DNA from: Bacillota bacterium
Lineage (GTDB): Bacteria; Bacillota; Limnochordia; DTU087
Direction of reading: 5' to 3'
DNA length: 64,000 nt
NCBI GenBank assembly: GCA_012519025.1
Contig: JAAYQZ010000052.1
Coordinates: forward strand, 1-64,000
The translations under genes were made by a program, and so were the position numbers. Numbering within the stretch: the first letter of the stretch is position 1; each line of letters begins with the position of its first letter. Below, piece after piece: positions 10,076 to 18,927 of the stretch. The notes beneath the pieces were generated by a model that did no database searches, was not told where the DNA came from, and saw nothing but the letters and a program-made list of their open reading frames with translations.

Positions 10076-11025
10076 GGCGCTAGATTGGCAGATGCTTGCA
10101 AGTGCCCCAAAGTGTTTTGGACTATGCTGGGAGGAACAAGTGCTTTGTACTCCCCAAGTGGATCTAGTTCATGGTTGCATAAAGCCACCACAGTGTCTTG
10201 GATTGGGAGCCCCATGCCCTGAATTTCCACAGTGACAAGATCGGGTCGAAAGCCAATCAACATACCGGCCGCATTTTCCAACGAAGAGTAAGGGATTATC
10301 CTAAATCTATTTGACCAAGATGAGGAAAGCAGCTTTTCTATTGCCGCCTGCTCGCCTTTGGCAAGGTGAGATATGCTGTTGGCAAGCTCGTTGGGCAACA
10401 GCTTTGTGACCTGCGCCTCCTCCAGGATTACCACCGGTGCACCTGTTAAAGGATCGGTCAAATGATTGCCGGTATCAATTAAACCCGTGATTTTGATTTG
10501 ATTGGGTCCAAAGTGTATGGTGACAGGCAGTTGATAAACGCGGCTGAGCATTTTCTTTTGTACAACACCCCACCCAAGTTCAGCAATTATGAGAATCCCC
10601 GCCGTGGCCGCCAAAAGGCCTAAAAAAGCGTTTGGGTGTTGCGGAGTCCCCAGTAAATATGCTGCAGCTAATCCTATACCTCCGGCTCCTATGCCGATGG
10701 TGGTAAAGTGACCAAACAACACAACCATGCGGCGGCTTGTGGTGGGATAAAAAGCAACCCAAATCATTACAAGCGTCAGACAAAAGACTGTGGGTAAGGC
10801 GCGCAAGATCCCGTAGTAAGGTATAATGCGCAGGTTTGCCAGGTATAGTAACAGAAAATGGACTGTCCCCAAACTTGCTCCCATAAGCAGCCGCTGCCAT
10901 GTGGTTTTAGTAAGCGTAGTGGCGGCAGTGGCCCACAAAAGCAAATAGTCGCATATGAAATTAGTCCCCAACAGCATGATTAATACGTCTAAATAGATGA
11001 CATAATCAAATCCCACATACACCAT
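10072..11025 (-). CDS. spoIIGA: Pro-sigma-E processing protease SpoIIGA
   Basis: SpoIIGA is a membrane aspartic protease that cleaves pro-sigma-E in the mother cell once SpoIIR has been secreted from the forespore. Five hydrophobic segments cover about residues 8-155, followed by a soluble domain with the catalytic motif [12 protein letters not shown] (Asp about residue 184). Length (317) fits the family. The ATG at 11025 abuts the AAGGAG site, so an in-frame GTG at 11016 with 9-base spacing may be the real start. It shares an upstream region with the divergent sigG. Confidence 0.9.
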   Translation of the reverse strand: MVYVGFDYVIYLDVLIMLLGTNFICDYLLLWATAATTLTKTTWQRLLMGASLGTVHFLLLYLANLRIIPYYGILRALPTVFCLTLVMIWVAFYPTTSRRMVVLFGHFTTIGIGAGGIGLAAAYLLGTPQHPNAFLGLLAATAGILIIAELGWGVVQKKMLSRVYQLPVTIHFGPNQIKITGLIDTGNHLTDPLTGAPVVILEEAQVTKLLPNELANSISHLAKGEQAAIEKLLSSSWSNRFRIIPYSSLENAAGMLIGFRPDLVTVEIQGMGLPIQDTVVALCNHELDPLGEYKALVPPSIVQNTLGHLQASANLAP

Positions 11026-11104
11026 CTCCTTGTTTGACCCCGTTAGATATTACCTCGATCCTCGTACATCTCCTTCTATAAACTACAGATAATTATCAAT
11101 CATC

Positions 11105-11111
11105 CGACGAA
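11105..11111 (+). promoter_or_regulatory. Possible Spo0A box in the spoIIGA-sigG divergent region
   Basis: CGACGAA matches the Spo0A box TGNCGAA at six of seven positions. It lies about 80 bases upstream of spoIIGA, which is a Spo0A-activated gene in Bacillus. A seven-base near match is weak evidence on its own. Confidence 0.25.
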
Positions 11112-11115
11112 TTGG

Positions 11116-11145
11116 GCATAAAAGCCCAGAGGGAGGGCAATACTG
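11116..11145 (+). promoter_or_regulatory. Sigma-F/sigma-G-type promoter of sigG
   Basis: GCATA (11116-11120) matches the forespore -35 consensus GYWTA, and GGCAATACTG (11136-11145) matches GGHRANAHTA at nine of ten positions, with a 15-base spacer. It sits 40 bases upstream of the sigG start. In Bacillus, sigG is transcribed by sigma-F and then by sigma-G itself, which agrees with this site. Confidence 0.6.
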
Positions 11146-11184
11146 GATAATACGGATGACAAGCTGTGATGGGGGGAGATTGCT

Positions 11185-11982
11185 TTGAGCAAAGTGGAGA
11201 TCTGTGGAGTCAATACATCAAAACTGCCTGTTTTGACTAATGAAAAGATGCGCGTACTTTTGAAAGCTATGCAAGAAGGTGATGAGTCTGCCCGTAGACA
11301 GCTTATTCAAGGAAACCTGCGTTTAGTATTAAGTGTGATCCAGCGGTTTAACAATCGTGGTGAACCGGTTGATGATCTGTTCCAAGTTGGCTGCATTGGG
11401 TTGATGAAGGCGATTGATAATTTTGATCTCAGTCAGAACGTGAAATTCTCTACATATGCCGTACCCATGATTATAGGTGAGATAAGACGGTATTTGAGAG
11501 ACAACAATCCCATTAGGGTTTCCCGATCTTTAAGGGATGTGGCCTATCGGGCACTGCAGGTGAGAGATTCATTGGTCGCAAAGCACTCCCGTGAGCCTAC
11601 AATTGACCAAATCGCAGAAGTCTTGAAAATGCCCAGGGAAGAAATTGTCTATGCGTTGGATGCAATCCAAGAACCGGTTTCCCTATTTGAACCAATTTAC
11701 CACGATGGTGGTGATCCAATCTTCGTAATGGATCAAATCAGCGATGAAACAAACGATGACGCCATTTGGCTTGAAGGAATCTCGATACGTGAAGCTATGG
11801 AGAAAATTGGTGAACGGGAACGATTGATTCTCAACATGCGTTTCTTCCACGGGCGTACTCAGATGGAAGTTGCAGAAGAAATCGGAATCTCGCAGGCTCA
11901 GGTGTCTCGCTTGGAAAAGGCTGCTTTGAAGCACCTACGTCGCCATATGACTGTCAACGCATCCGAGCCGATCAATCAGTGA
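11185..11982 (+). CDS. sigG: Forespore sigma factor sigma-G
   Basis: Sigma-G drives late forespore gene expression. The N-terminal KVEICGVNTSKLPVL is the SigG hallmark and also carries the anti-sigma (CsfB/Gin) sensitive region. Region 2 (GNLRLVLSVIQRFNNRGE, DDLFQVGCIGLMKAIDNFD), region 3 (IRVSRSLRDVAYRALQVRD) and region 4 (MEVAEEIGISQAQVSRLEKAA) are intact over 265 residues. The TTG start at 11185 is 6 bases after GGGGGGAG. A forespore-type promoter lies upstream, and spoIIR follows 62 bases downstream. Confidence 0.96.
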   Translation: MSKVEICGVNTSKLPVLTNEKMRVLLKAMQEGDESARRQLIQGNLRLVLSVIQRFNNRGEPVDDLFQVGCIGLMKAIDNFDLSQNVKFSTYAVPMIIGEIRRYLRDNNPIRVSRSLRDVAYRALQVRDSLVAKHSREPTIDQIAEVLKMPREEIVYALDAIQEPVSLFEPIYHDGGDPIFVMDQISDETNDDAIWLEGISIREAMEKIGERERLILNMRFFHGRTQMEVAEEIGISQAQVSRLEKAALKHLRRHMTVNASEPINQ

Positions 11983-12044
11983 TTTTCGATGCTGCAGTAA
12001 ATTGGTGTAGGCACGGTTTTTAGTGATGCACGGAGGTGGCAAGC

Positions 12045-12743
12045 ATGATGGTACGCACACTTTTGAATCGAGTACTTATTTCCACTATAATTTTAGCAGT
12101 AGCGTTGGTCTTCGGTTTGCTTGGCGCATATATAAACGACAATGTACAATCCTGCGAAGAGGCTTACAATGCCGAGAGCCTGATTCGGCTGCATATATTG
12201 GCAAACAGTGATGCTGTCAAAGATCAAGAGCTTAAGCTGTTGGTTAGAGATGCTGTTTTAGGTAAAACCCAAGAAATTTTCGCCGGGTCCACTAATAAGG
12301 CAGAGGCATGGCAGAAGTTGTTGAACCATGAGGATGCTTTTGAAATTGCTGCCCGCGATGTCGTTAAAAAAGCAGGTTTTGATTACCCTGTTAAAATCAA
12401 CCTCGTCCAAGAGCCGTTTCCTGAACGAACCTACGGTGTTCTTACGATCCCTGCCGGTGACTACCACGCTATGCAGGTCGTGATCGGGGACGGGGTAGGA
12501 AGGAACTGGTGGTGTGTTTTATTTCCGCCTTTATGCTTAATGGATGCATTGGAAACCGAGTCTGTAGTTAGGCAACCACAAGATCAAAGTGAAAGGAAAA
12601 AAATGGTTGAGTGGCGCCTGAGGTATCTCGATGGAATCTATAGAGAATATGGGAGCAAAATGGCCTCTGTATTCAAGCAGGGTTTTGCACTGCGGTTTCT
12701 TTCCACGGCTCAACTACCGATTTGGGCCAGATTGCCTAAGTGA
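12045..12743 (+). CDS. spoIIR: Sigma-E activation signal protein SpoIIR
   Basis: SpoIIR is made in the forespore and secreted into the intermembrane space, where it triggers SpoIIGA to process pro-sigma-E. One N-terminal membrane or signal segment (about residues 8-28) precedes the conserved domain with IRLHILANSD and the signature GRNWWCVLFPPLC. The GGAGG at 12032-12036 puts the start at ATG 12045, not at the in-frame GTG inside that site. At 232 residues it is of normal length. Its position next to sigG places the signal, the protease and the target sigma factor within 3.5 kb. Confidence 0.94.
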   Translation: MMVRTLLNRVLISTIILAVALVFGLLGAYINDNVQSCEEAYNAESLIRLHILANSDAVKDQELKLLVRDAVLGKTQEIFAGSTNKAEAWQKLLNHEDAFEIAARDVVKKAGFDYPVKINLVQEPFPERTYGVLTIPAGDYHAMQVVIGDGVGRNWWCVLFPPLCLMDALETESVVRQPQDQSERKKMVEWRLRYLDGIYREYGSKMASVFKQGFALRFLSTAQLPIWARLPK

Positions 12744-12756
12744 CGGGCCCAGAGTA

Positions 12757-12785
12757 GTACATTTGTACACACCCCCACATATAAT
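12757..12785 (+). promoter_or_regulatory. Sigma-E-type promoter of the ylmC/ymxH gene
   Basis: GTACATT (12757-12763) fits the sigma-E -35 (KMATATT-like) with one clear mismatch. CATATAAT (12778-12785) fits the -10 CATACANT at seven of eight positions. The spacer is 14 bases, as expected for sigma-E. Because it also contains TATAAT, a sigma-A reading cannot be excluded, although no sigma-A -35 is visible. Confidence 0.5.
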
Positions 12786-12810
12786 ATACCAATAATCTGG
12801 TGTCCGGGGG

Positions 12811-13080
12811 GTGGGGATACTGCTGATTAAAACATCGGACTTATGGGTATTGGATGTCATTAATACTGTTGATGGTCAAAGGCTTGGTAATGTTACGGAC
12901 TTGGATATTGATCTGGACACCGGTAAGATTAATGCTTTGGTGCTTACTGAAACGAGCGGTTTTTTCGGCATGTTCCGCAGGGGAGATCTGGTGATTCCTT
13001 GGGAAAATGTGATGTTGATCGGGATTGACGTTGTGTTGGTGGAAGTACACAATCTTAGAGAGCCCCAGCGCCTTAGGTAG
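12811..13080 (+). CDS. YlmC/YmxH-family PRC-barrel sporulation protein
   Basis: A small soluble protein with a single PRC-barrel fold, of the YlmC/YmxH family that occurs in spore-formers; its biochemical role is not established. Visible features are the opening DVINTVDGQRLGNVTDLDID, the TGKINALVL strand and WENVMLIGIDVVLVE. It has 89 residues. The GTG at 12811 sits inside the GGGGGGTGGGG purine run, so an in-frame codon a few positions later could be the real start. The upstream promoter looks like sigma-E, which fits expression in the mother cell. Confidence 0.8.
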   Translation: MGILLIKTSDLWVLDVINTVDGQRLGNVTDLDIDLDTGKINALVLTETSGFFGMFRRGDLVIPWENVMLIGIDVVLVEVHNLREPQRLR

Positions 13081-13117
13081 ACCTGAGTTACCTTAAAGCG
13101 GGCCGGGGCCTTTGTTG

Positions 13118-13261
13118 TTATTCTTCTACTAATTCAAACTCCTCTTTGCCGACTCCACATACCGGACATGTCCAATCATCCGGTAAATCTTCAAAAGGAA
13201 CATTGTCTTCTTCTGCAGGATCATAGATATAACCGCATACGGTGCATTCCCACTTTTCCAT
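13118..13261 (-). CDS. Rubredoxin
   Basis: A one-iron electron carrier of 47 residues with the two knuckles CTVCGY and CPVCG that bind the Fe(Cys)4 centre, plus the aromatic core ([21 protein letters not shown]). The ATG at 13261 follows AAAGGAGG on the minus strand; longer upstream frames are not needed. It is divergent from the flavodiiron protein gene, which is the known electron acceptor of rubredoxin in anaerobes, so it most likely supplies electrons for O2 or NO reduction. Confidence 0.95.
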   Translation of the reverse strand: MEKWECTVCGYIYDPAEEDNVPFEDLPDDWTCPVCGVGKEEFELVEE

Positions 13262-13463
13262 GGTGAAAGCCTCCTTTAAAGTCTTCTGCTTCGTCAAAGA
13301 AGCGGATATCAATCTCTTTTCATCGTTCATCCGGAATATCCTGCCACTGCCATGTATTTTGATTAATTTGCCGATTTCCGCCATACATGCCGGTGATATT
13401 TAAGTTTCCCCTAAACAGGGTATATAATAAACATAAGGTATAAATTGTACAAGGAGGGCTAGT

Positions 13464-14678
13464 ATGGCAGTTGTTGAAGTTAAACCGGGTGTGCATTGGG
13501 TAGGTGCTGTTGATTGGAATGTGAGACAGTTTCACGGAGCCACATACAGCACCCATCGCGGCACAACCTATAATGCTTACCTAGTCGAAGGTGAGAAGTA
13601 CACTGCTTTGGTGGACACTGTTCATGCGCCGTTCACTGACGTATTGGTGGGGCATTTGGAGAGTTTGATTGACCTTGACAAGATCGACTATGTAGTAGTC
13701 AATCATGTTGAAATGGATCACACCGGGGCATTACCCAAAATAATGGAACTGTGTCCCAAAGCCCGTATATACTGCAGCAGGAGGGCCGAAGAGCCCTTAA
13801 AGCAGCATTTCGGGGATCTGGGTTGGGATATGACCACTGTGAAGACAGGAGACACGCTGGAACTCGGTGGCAAAACAATTCATTTCATCGAAGCCCCAAT
13901 GCTGCATTGGCCCGACAGCATGTTTTCTTTTATTCCTGAAGACAAACTGCTTATGCCAAATGATGCTTTTGGCCAGCATCTTGCGAGTTCTCAGCGGTTT
14001 GATGATGAGGTGGACAACGCCATTCTCATGGATGAGGCAGCAAAATACTATGCCAATATCCTGCTGCCCTTTAATGCATTAGTAGCGCGCAAGATCAAAG
14101 AGATTGTGGAAATGGGCATTGAATTTGATACTATTGCCCCGGCCCACGGTATAATCTGGCGTACTAATCCCAACCAGATCATTGAGGCATATGTCAACTG
14201 GTCCGGAGGCGTGGAAACTCCCGGGCGGATTTCACCGGAGGTTGTAATCGTTTTTGATACCATGTGGAATTCTACGGAACTGATGGCTGAGGCGATCTGC
14301 GATGAGTTGAGTGTTTTAGGCTGCAGAGTGAACTTGTACAACATTGGTAAAACCGATTACAGCGACATTATTAGAGAGATATTAGAGGCTAAGGCGGTTG
14401 TCTTTGGCTCACCGACTATGAACAATGCTATGCTGCCTTCTTTGAGCTCACTTCTGGATGCGCTTAAAGGTTTAAAACCCCAGGGGAAACTGGGTGCCGT
14501 CTTTGGGTCCCATGGTTGGAGGGGCGGCGCAGTCAAGCAGCTTGCTTCCTCACTTGCTGAGGCAGGGATAGATGTTTTAGAAACCGGGGTGGAAGTCACC
14601 TGGGTTCCAGACTCCGAAGATATTGCAGCATGTCGAGATTTGGCCCGAAGATTGGATGAAGCTTTGAAAACCAAGTAG
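13464..14678 (+). CDS. Flavodiiron protein (rubredoxin:oxygen/NO reductase)
   Basis: A cytoplasmic enzyme that reduces O2 to water or NO to N2O, protecting anaerobes. The N-terminal metallo-beta-lactamase-like domain carries the diiron ligands in HVEMDHTGALP, and HWPDSMF and APAHG further on. The C-terminal flavodoxin domain starts near residue 255 with VIVFDTMWNSTE. Length 404 matches FprA. The ATG is 6 bases after AAGGAGG. A TATAAT box at 13423-13428 may be its -10. The divergent rubredoxin is its probable partner. Confidence 0.95.
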   Translation: MAVVEVKPGVHWVGAVDWNVRQFHGATYSTHRGTTYNAYLVEGEKYTALVDTVHAPFTDVLVGHLESLIDLDKIDYVVVNHVEMDHTGALPKIMELCPKARIYCSRRAEEPLKQHFGDLGWDMTTVKTGDTLELGGKTIHFIEAPMLHWPDSMFSFIPEDKLLMPNDAFGQHLASSQRFDDEVDNAILMDEAAKYYANILLPFNALVARKIKEIVEMGIEFDTIAPAHGIIWRTNPNQIIEAYVNWSGGVETPGRISPEVVIVFDTMWNSTELMAEAICDELSVLGCRVNLYNIGKTDYSDIIREILEAKAVVFGSPTMNNAMLPSLSSLLDALKGLKPQGKLGAVFGSHGWRGGAVKQLASSLAEAGIDVLETGVEVTWVPDSEDIAACRDLARRLDEALKTK

Positions 14679-14725
14679 GCGCAGATATTCCCCGTCAGGC
14701 CCAATTAAAGACAATCTAGGCAGTG

Positions 14726-14756
14726 AAAGGCGGTCATTTAACCGATCGCCTTTTTT
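14726..14756 (+). terminator. Rho-independent terminator after flavodiiron gene
   Basis: AAGGCGGTC and GATCGCCTT form a nine-pair stem (one G-U) followed by a T6 run, 48 bases after the flavodiiron stop codon. A TATAAT at 14763-14768 just downstream may be the -10 of the nrdR promoter. Confidence 0.85.
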
Positions 14757-14808
14757 ACATGGTATAATTATTAGGTGGAATGTAATATTTGATTAAGGAG
14801 GCTGCATT

Positions 14809-15267
14809 ATGAAATGCCCTTACTGCGACTTCTTAGAAAGTAAAGTTGTGGATTCCCGCGCTACCGAGGAGGGCAGCTCTATTCGTCGCCGCAGGGAATG
14901 CATAAAATGCCAACGACGCTTCACTACATATGAGCGCCTGCATGATGTACCTTTGATGGTGATTAAAAAAGACGGCAGGCGAGAAGTATTCTCGAGAGAC
15001 AAGATAATCAGAGGCGTGCTTAAGGCATCGGAAAAACGCCCCATCAGCTACGAAGTTGTGGAAAATTTGAGCCGAGATATTGAAAAAGAACTGAGAAATA
15101 AAATGGATGCGGAAATTCCATCGCAAATGATTGGAGAAATGATAATGACACACTTGCGTCAGATCGATGAAGTTGCTTATGTACGCTTTGCTTCTGTCTA
15201 CAGGCAGTTTAAAGATATCGGTCGCTTTATTGAGGAACTTGAAAAATTACGGGGAGAAGATCACTAG
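14809..15267 (+). CDS. nrdR: Ribonucleotide reductase repressor NrdR
   Basis: NrdR senses nucleotide levels and represses ribonucleotide reductase genes. The N-terminal zinc ribbon (CPYC at residues 3-6 and CIKC at about 31-34) and the RRRRECIKC / RFTTYER segment are typical, followed by an ATP-cone domain ([19 protein letters not shown]). Length 152 is standard. The ATG follows AAGGAGG. No nrd genes are in the window, so it acts in trans. Confidence 0.96.
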   Translation: MKCPYCDFLESKVVDSRATEEGSSIRRRRECIKCQRRFTTYERLHDVPLMVIKKDGRREVFSRDKIIRGVLKASEKRPISYEVVENLSRDIEKELRNKMDAEIPSQMIGEMIMTHLRQIDEVAYVRFASVYRQFKDIGRFIEELEKLRGEDH

Positions 15268-15340
15268 GGAGAAAGCAGCATAGACAGAACAAGGGATTTG
15301 GTTCGGCTTTAGTGAAAATATAATGGATGGAGGTGCAGTG

Positions 15341-17605
15341 ATGGGTAATCCGTTAGTCCAAAAAAATAAGACTCCGAGGCCGCCGGCCAAAGGTAGGTTC
15401 AAAGAGATCGGAGTCATTTTGCTGTTTGCTTTGGGGATTTTTGTCTGGTTGAGTCTACATACTGAAAGCGTTGGACTTGTAGGGATGTGGGTCTCCCGTT
15501 ATACTCGCTGGTTGTTGGGATTCACAGCAGATCTGCCGGTATTGTTTCTTTTTTTTGCCGGATACGTCTGTCTTAAAGGAATAGATAACTTGCCGGAATT
15601 TCGACGGCTGATTACTGGTATTATTTTACTTATTGGGGTTATTTTAATTCAGGTTCATTTACAAACTACAGATATAGTGGCAGTGTCTTATGTTCAGCGC
15701 CTTGGTCCCGGTGCGACACGGCCGCAGGGAGCAGGTGCAATCGGCCAGTTGTTGACTGCCCTGAGTCTGAGAGCTTTGGGCCTTGGAGGGACCTATGTTC
15801 TTAGTATCACTTGTGCGTTGATTGCCGTAATCTTGCTTTTTGAAGTTCCACTTTTTAAAAATATAGGTAGGGGTGTCAAATGGCTGGCCGGGAATGCCTT
15901 AAAGCCGGGACAGTATGTTGCAGGGCTTTTACGTAAAGCCTATTCGTTGGTGGGCTCGTGGCATTCAGATCTTAAAGCAAGCAGTACTCGCAGACGAAAA
16001 TCGGCTCAAAATAGGCCTGCTAAAAGGAAAGTCCGGCGGGAGAGGCAAGCGGCTGAAACTACGCTGGGGGAGGTAGCCGCCGCCGGGGAGGAAAAGCCAC
16101 AAGTCGCTGAAAATGACGCAAAGGCGGATGAAGTGGTTGTTATGCCTTCAGTGGTGCCTCGAAAGGTTGATCCGTTCTCTATGCCGGGTGCGGATTTGCT
16201 GGGACCCATACGCCGCCGTCAGGTTAAAAATACCGATACTGCCGAGGAACGGGAGCTATTAGAAGAAACTTTGGCGAGTTTTGGGATAGATGGGCGTGTG
16301 GTTGATGTTTGCCAAGGGCCAACAGTGACCCGTTATGAGATACAGCCACCGGCCGGAGTCAAAGTGAGCCGCATTGTGTCATTGGCAGATGATTTAGCTT
16401 TGGCATTGGCAGCGGCTGACGTGCGCATAGAAGCACCGGTTCCCGGCAAGTCTGTTGTAGGAGTGGAAGTGCCCAACAAGGAAGCAAGTACGGTGTTTAT
16501 CCAAGAAGTCCTTGGCAGTAAGGAGTTTCAATCTCATCCTTCCCGGGTGGCTATGGCCTTGGGAAAAGACATTGCAGGAAAAACAGTTGTAGCTGATTTA
16601 GCAAAACTTCCCCACCTTTTGGTTGCGGGGGCAACCGGTTCCGGTAAGAGTATTTGTCTAAATGTCATGATCGCAAGCTTTCTCTACAAATCATCTCCGG
16701 AAGAGGTCCAACTCCTTTTAATAGATCCTAAACGTGTGGAGCTCGGCGTCTATAACGGTATACCGCATTTAGTGTCACCGGTGGTGATTGATCCTAAGAA
16801 AGCCGCTACGGCACTGCGCTGGGCAGTTAGGGAAATGGAACGCCGTTATGAATTGTTTGCTGAGTCGGGTGCCCGCAATATACAAGCCTACAATGATTGG
16901 GTACATGAAAATCATTCCAAAGAAGATAGCACAAAAGATGAGCAACTGCCTTATATAGTGATTATCATCGATGAGTTGGCAGACCTAATGTTGGTGGCCG
17001 CAGCAGATGTAGAAGACGCTATATGCCGACTAGCACAAATGGCCCGAGCCGCCGGCATGTATCTAATTATCGCTACCCAGCGGCCTTCGGTGGACGTGAT
17101 TACTGGATTGATTAAAGCCAATATTCCCTCAAGATTAGCCTTTGCTGTATCATCCCAAGTTGATTCCCGCACCATTTTGGATATGGCCGGTGCTGAGCGC
17201 CTTTTAGGTAAAGGAGACATGCTTTACTACCCCAGTGGCGCCCCGAAAGCCCTCAGAGCACAAGGGGCCTTTATTCAAGAAAAGGATATTGCCAAAATAG
17301 TTGAGTTTTGGAAAAAGCAAGCTGACCCAAAAGAGACTGCAGTTGCTGACATTATCGAGGAGCAGGAGACTGTTGACAATGAGGTAATTGTCGATGATGA
17401 GCTTTTTGATGACGCTGTACAGCTGATTATTGATTCAGGTCAAGCATCCATCTCTATGCTCCAGCGCAGGTTTCGCATAGGGTATTCACGAGCAGCAAGG
17501 CTGATAGACACAATGGAACTTAAAGGAATCGTTGGTCCACATCAAGGCAGCAAGCCCCGAGAAGTTTTAATCGATCACTACGAAGGCAGCCAGGATAATG
17601 GATAG
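15341..17605 (+). CDS. ftsK: DNA translocase FtsK/SpoIIIE
   Basis: A septum-located DNA pump that moves chromosome DNA out of closing septa and, in spore-formers, into the forespore. Four N-terminal membrane segments (about residues 22-175) are followed by a basic, charged linker, the motor domain with Walker [13 protein letters not shown] and Walker [11 protein letters not shown], and a C-terminal gamma winged helix ([20 protein letters not shown]) that reads orientation sequences. The GGAGG at 15329-15333 selects ATG 15341 over the in-frame ATG at 15323. Length 754 fits SpoIIIE. Confidence 0.95.
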   Translation: MGNPLVQKNKTPRPPAKGRFKEIGVILLFALGIFVWLSLHTESVGLVGMWVSRYTRWLLGFTADLPVLFLFFAGYVCLKGIDNLPEFRRLITGIILLIGVILIQVHLQTTDIVAVSYVQRLGPGATRPQGAGAIGQLLTALSLRALGLGGTYVLSITCALIAVILLFEVPLFKNIGRGVKWLAGNALKPGQYVAGLLRKAYSLVGSWHSDLKASSTRRRKSAQNRPAKRKVRRERQAAETTLGEVAAAGEEKPQVAENDAKADEVVVMPSVVPRKVDPFSMPGADLLGPIRRRQVKNTDTAEERELLEETLASFGIDGRVVDVCQGPTVTRYEIQPPAGVKVSRIVSLADDLALALAAADVRIEAPVPGKSVVGVEVPNKEASTVFIQEVLGSKEFQSHPSRVAMALGKDIAGKTVVADLAKLPHLLVAGATGSGKSICLNVMIASFLYKSSPEEVQLLLIDPKRVELGVYNGIPHLVSPVVIDPKKAATALRWAVREMERRYELFAESGARNIQAYNDWVHENHSKEDSTKDEQLPYIVIIIDELADLMLVAAADVEDAICRLAQMARAAGMYLIIATQRPSVDVITGLIKANIPSRLAFAVSSQVDSRTILDMAGAERLLGKGDMLYYPSGAPKALRAQGAFIQEKDIAKIVEFWKKQADPKETAVADIIEEQETVDNEVIVDDELFDDAVQLIIDSGQASISMLQRRFRIGYSRAARLIDTMELKGIVGPHQGSKPREVLIDHYEGSQDNG

Positions 17606-17652
17606 TTTTAAATTATCGGGCATGTAGATTGAGCATGAAAGAGGGGGTAAAG

Positions 17653-18846
17653 GTGACTGAAGTAGGAAAGATGCTGGAGGAGGCCCGGCTCAAACAAAGC
17701 ATCACCTTAGATCGTGTCGAGCGGGACTTAAAAATCCGCATGCATTATCTTATTGCAATGGAGACCGGACAGTGGGAAGAATTACCGGGTGCTGCCTATG
17801 CAACTGGTTTTTTGCGGAGTTATGCAAATTATCTCGGGCTATCCGGTGAAGACTTTGCCCATGAATATAAATACTGGCGGGATATGCGGGGCAGCAAAGA
17901 GCTCAGCCAAGGACCGTCTGTCGGTGTATTCACCCGTTCTAAGGAATTGGAGACAGATGGTGGCATTTTTCAATTGGGCGATAAAGCCACTGGCAAGAAA
18001 GTACGGCGGCGCAAATTATCCAAGGTAGCGTTTGTCTTTGTTGTTTTGATAGTCGCCTTGGGAGCCTATGTATATTTGACTTGGAAACAACCTTTCTCAC
18101 AAGGGCCGATCCAATCAGTGGAGGACACATTGGACGGTTATGAAAGCAGCATAGAGCCGGACAACGCAAATGATATGGACGAAGCACTGCCAGAAATATT
18201 GGACAAAACAAGTGATGGGTCTTTTTTACCGCATGATCAGGAAGACATGGAGTGGGCAGAGAATTGGATAACGGACACCGAAGTGGAAGACAGCAGTAGG
18301 GATGCTGTAGATGAATTTAAAGGTGCGTATTTAGATGGTCCAGATATAGAGTTGGAGGCGGAATTGTCAGAAGCAGAAGAGGTTGTACAATCTGCTCAAG
18401 AAGGGCTCCTACCGCCTGATACTCCTGATGCTGTTGAAGCTGACGCGAATTTCGATGAAGTTTTGGATCTAGATGATGAACCGCACACCGAATATCCTGA
18501 TGGGTCGGATCTCGTACCTTCGGTGATAGTGCCCAGTGATAATCTACACCGTCTATCTAGAGAGCAAGAACAGCCGCCTGTGTCAGTGGAAAGTGAACTG
18601 ACGCTACCTATGGTATTGGAAATCAGGGCCAACGGCAGATGTTGGATTGAAGTACACAGCGATGGGAATGTAGAGTTTTCTAAAACAGTGGAAGCAGGCG
18701 AACAGTATGCTTGGACCGGTTTTGAAGAGATTAAAGCACGGTTTGGCAATGCGGATGTAGTGGACCTTATCTTCAACGGACAAGAGCTGGGGCCGGCCGG
18801 CAAAGGCGTCATAACACGGATTTTCACTCAAGAGGACGCGGACTGA
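17653..18846 (+). CDS. RodZ-like membrane-anchored helix-turn-helix protein
   Basis: RodZ-type proteins link cytoskeleton or shape control to the envelope. The N-terminal HTH (about residues 1-70, ITLDRVERDLKIRMHYLIAME, then TGFLRSYANYLGL) is cytoplasmic; one membrane segment lies near 130-147. About 160 outside residues are very rich in Asp and Glu, and the C-terminal DUF4115 domain (ILEIRANGRCWIEVHSDG-like) ends the protein. The AGAGGGGG site favours GTG 17653. It lies 47 bases after ftsK. The long acidic linker is unusual for the family. Confidence 0.8.
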   Translation: MTEVGKMLEEARLKQSITLDRVERDLKIRMHYLIAMETGQWEELPGAAYATGFLRSYANYLGLSGEDFAHEYKYWRDMRGSKELSQGPSVGVFTRSKELETDGGIFQLGDKATGKKVRRRKLSKVAFVFVVLIVALGAYVYLTWKQPFSQGPIQSVEDTLDGYESSIEPDNANDMDEALPEILDKTSDGSFLPHDQEDMEWAENWITDTEVEDSSRDAVDEFKGAYLDGPDIELEAELSEAEEVVQSAQEGLLPPDTPDAVEADANFDEVLDLDDEPHTEYPDGSDLVPSVIVPSDNLHRLSREQEQPPVSVESELTLPMVLEIRANGRCWIEVHSDGNVEFSKTVEAGEQYAWTGFEEIKARFGNADVVDLIFNGQELGPAGKGVITRIFTQEDAD

Positions 18847-18927
18847 ATTCGAATCCCTTCTCCAAATAGTTGACTTTGGGCATATATTGCTGAAGTCCGG
18901 AATATCTATTATGGCGGAAGGGGGTTG

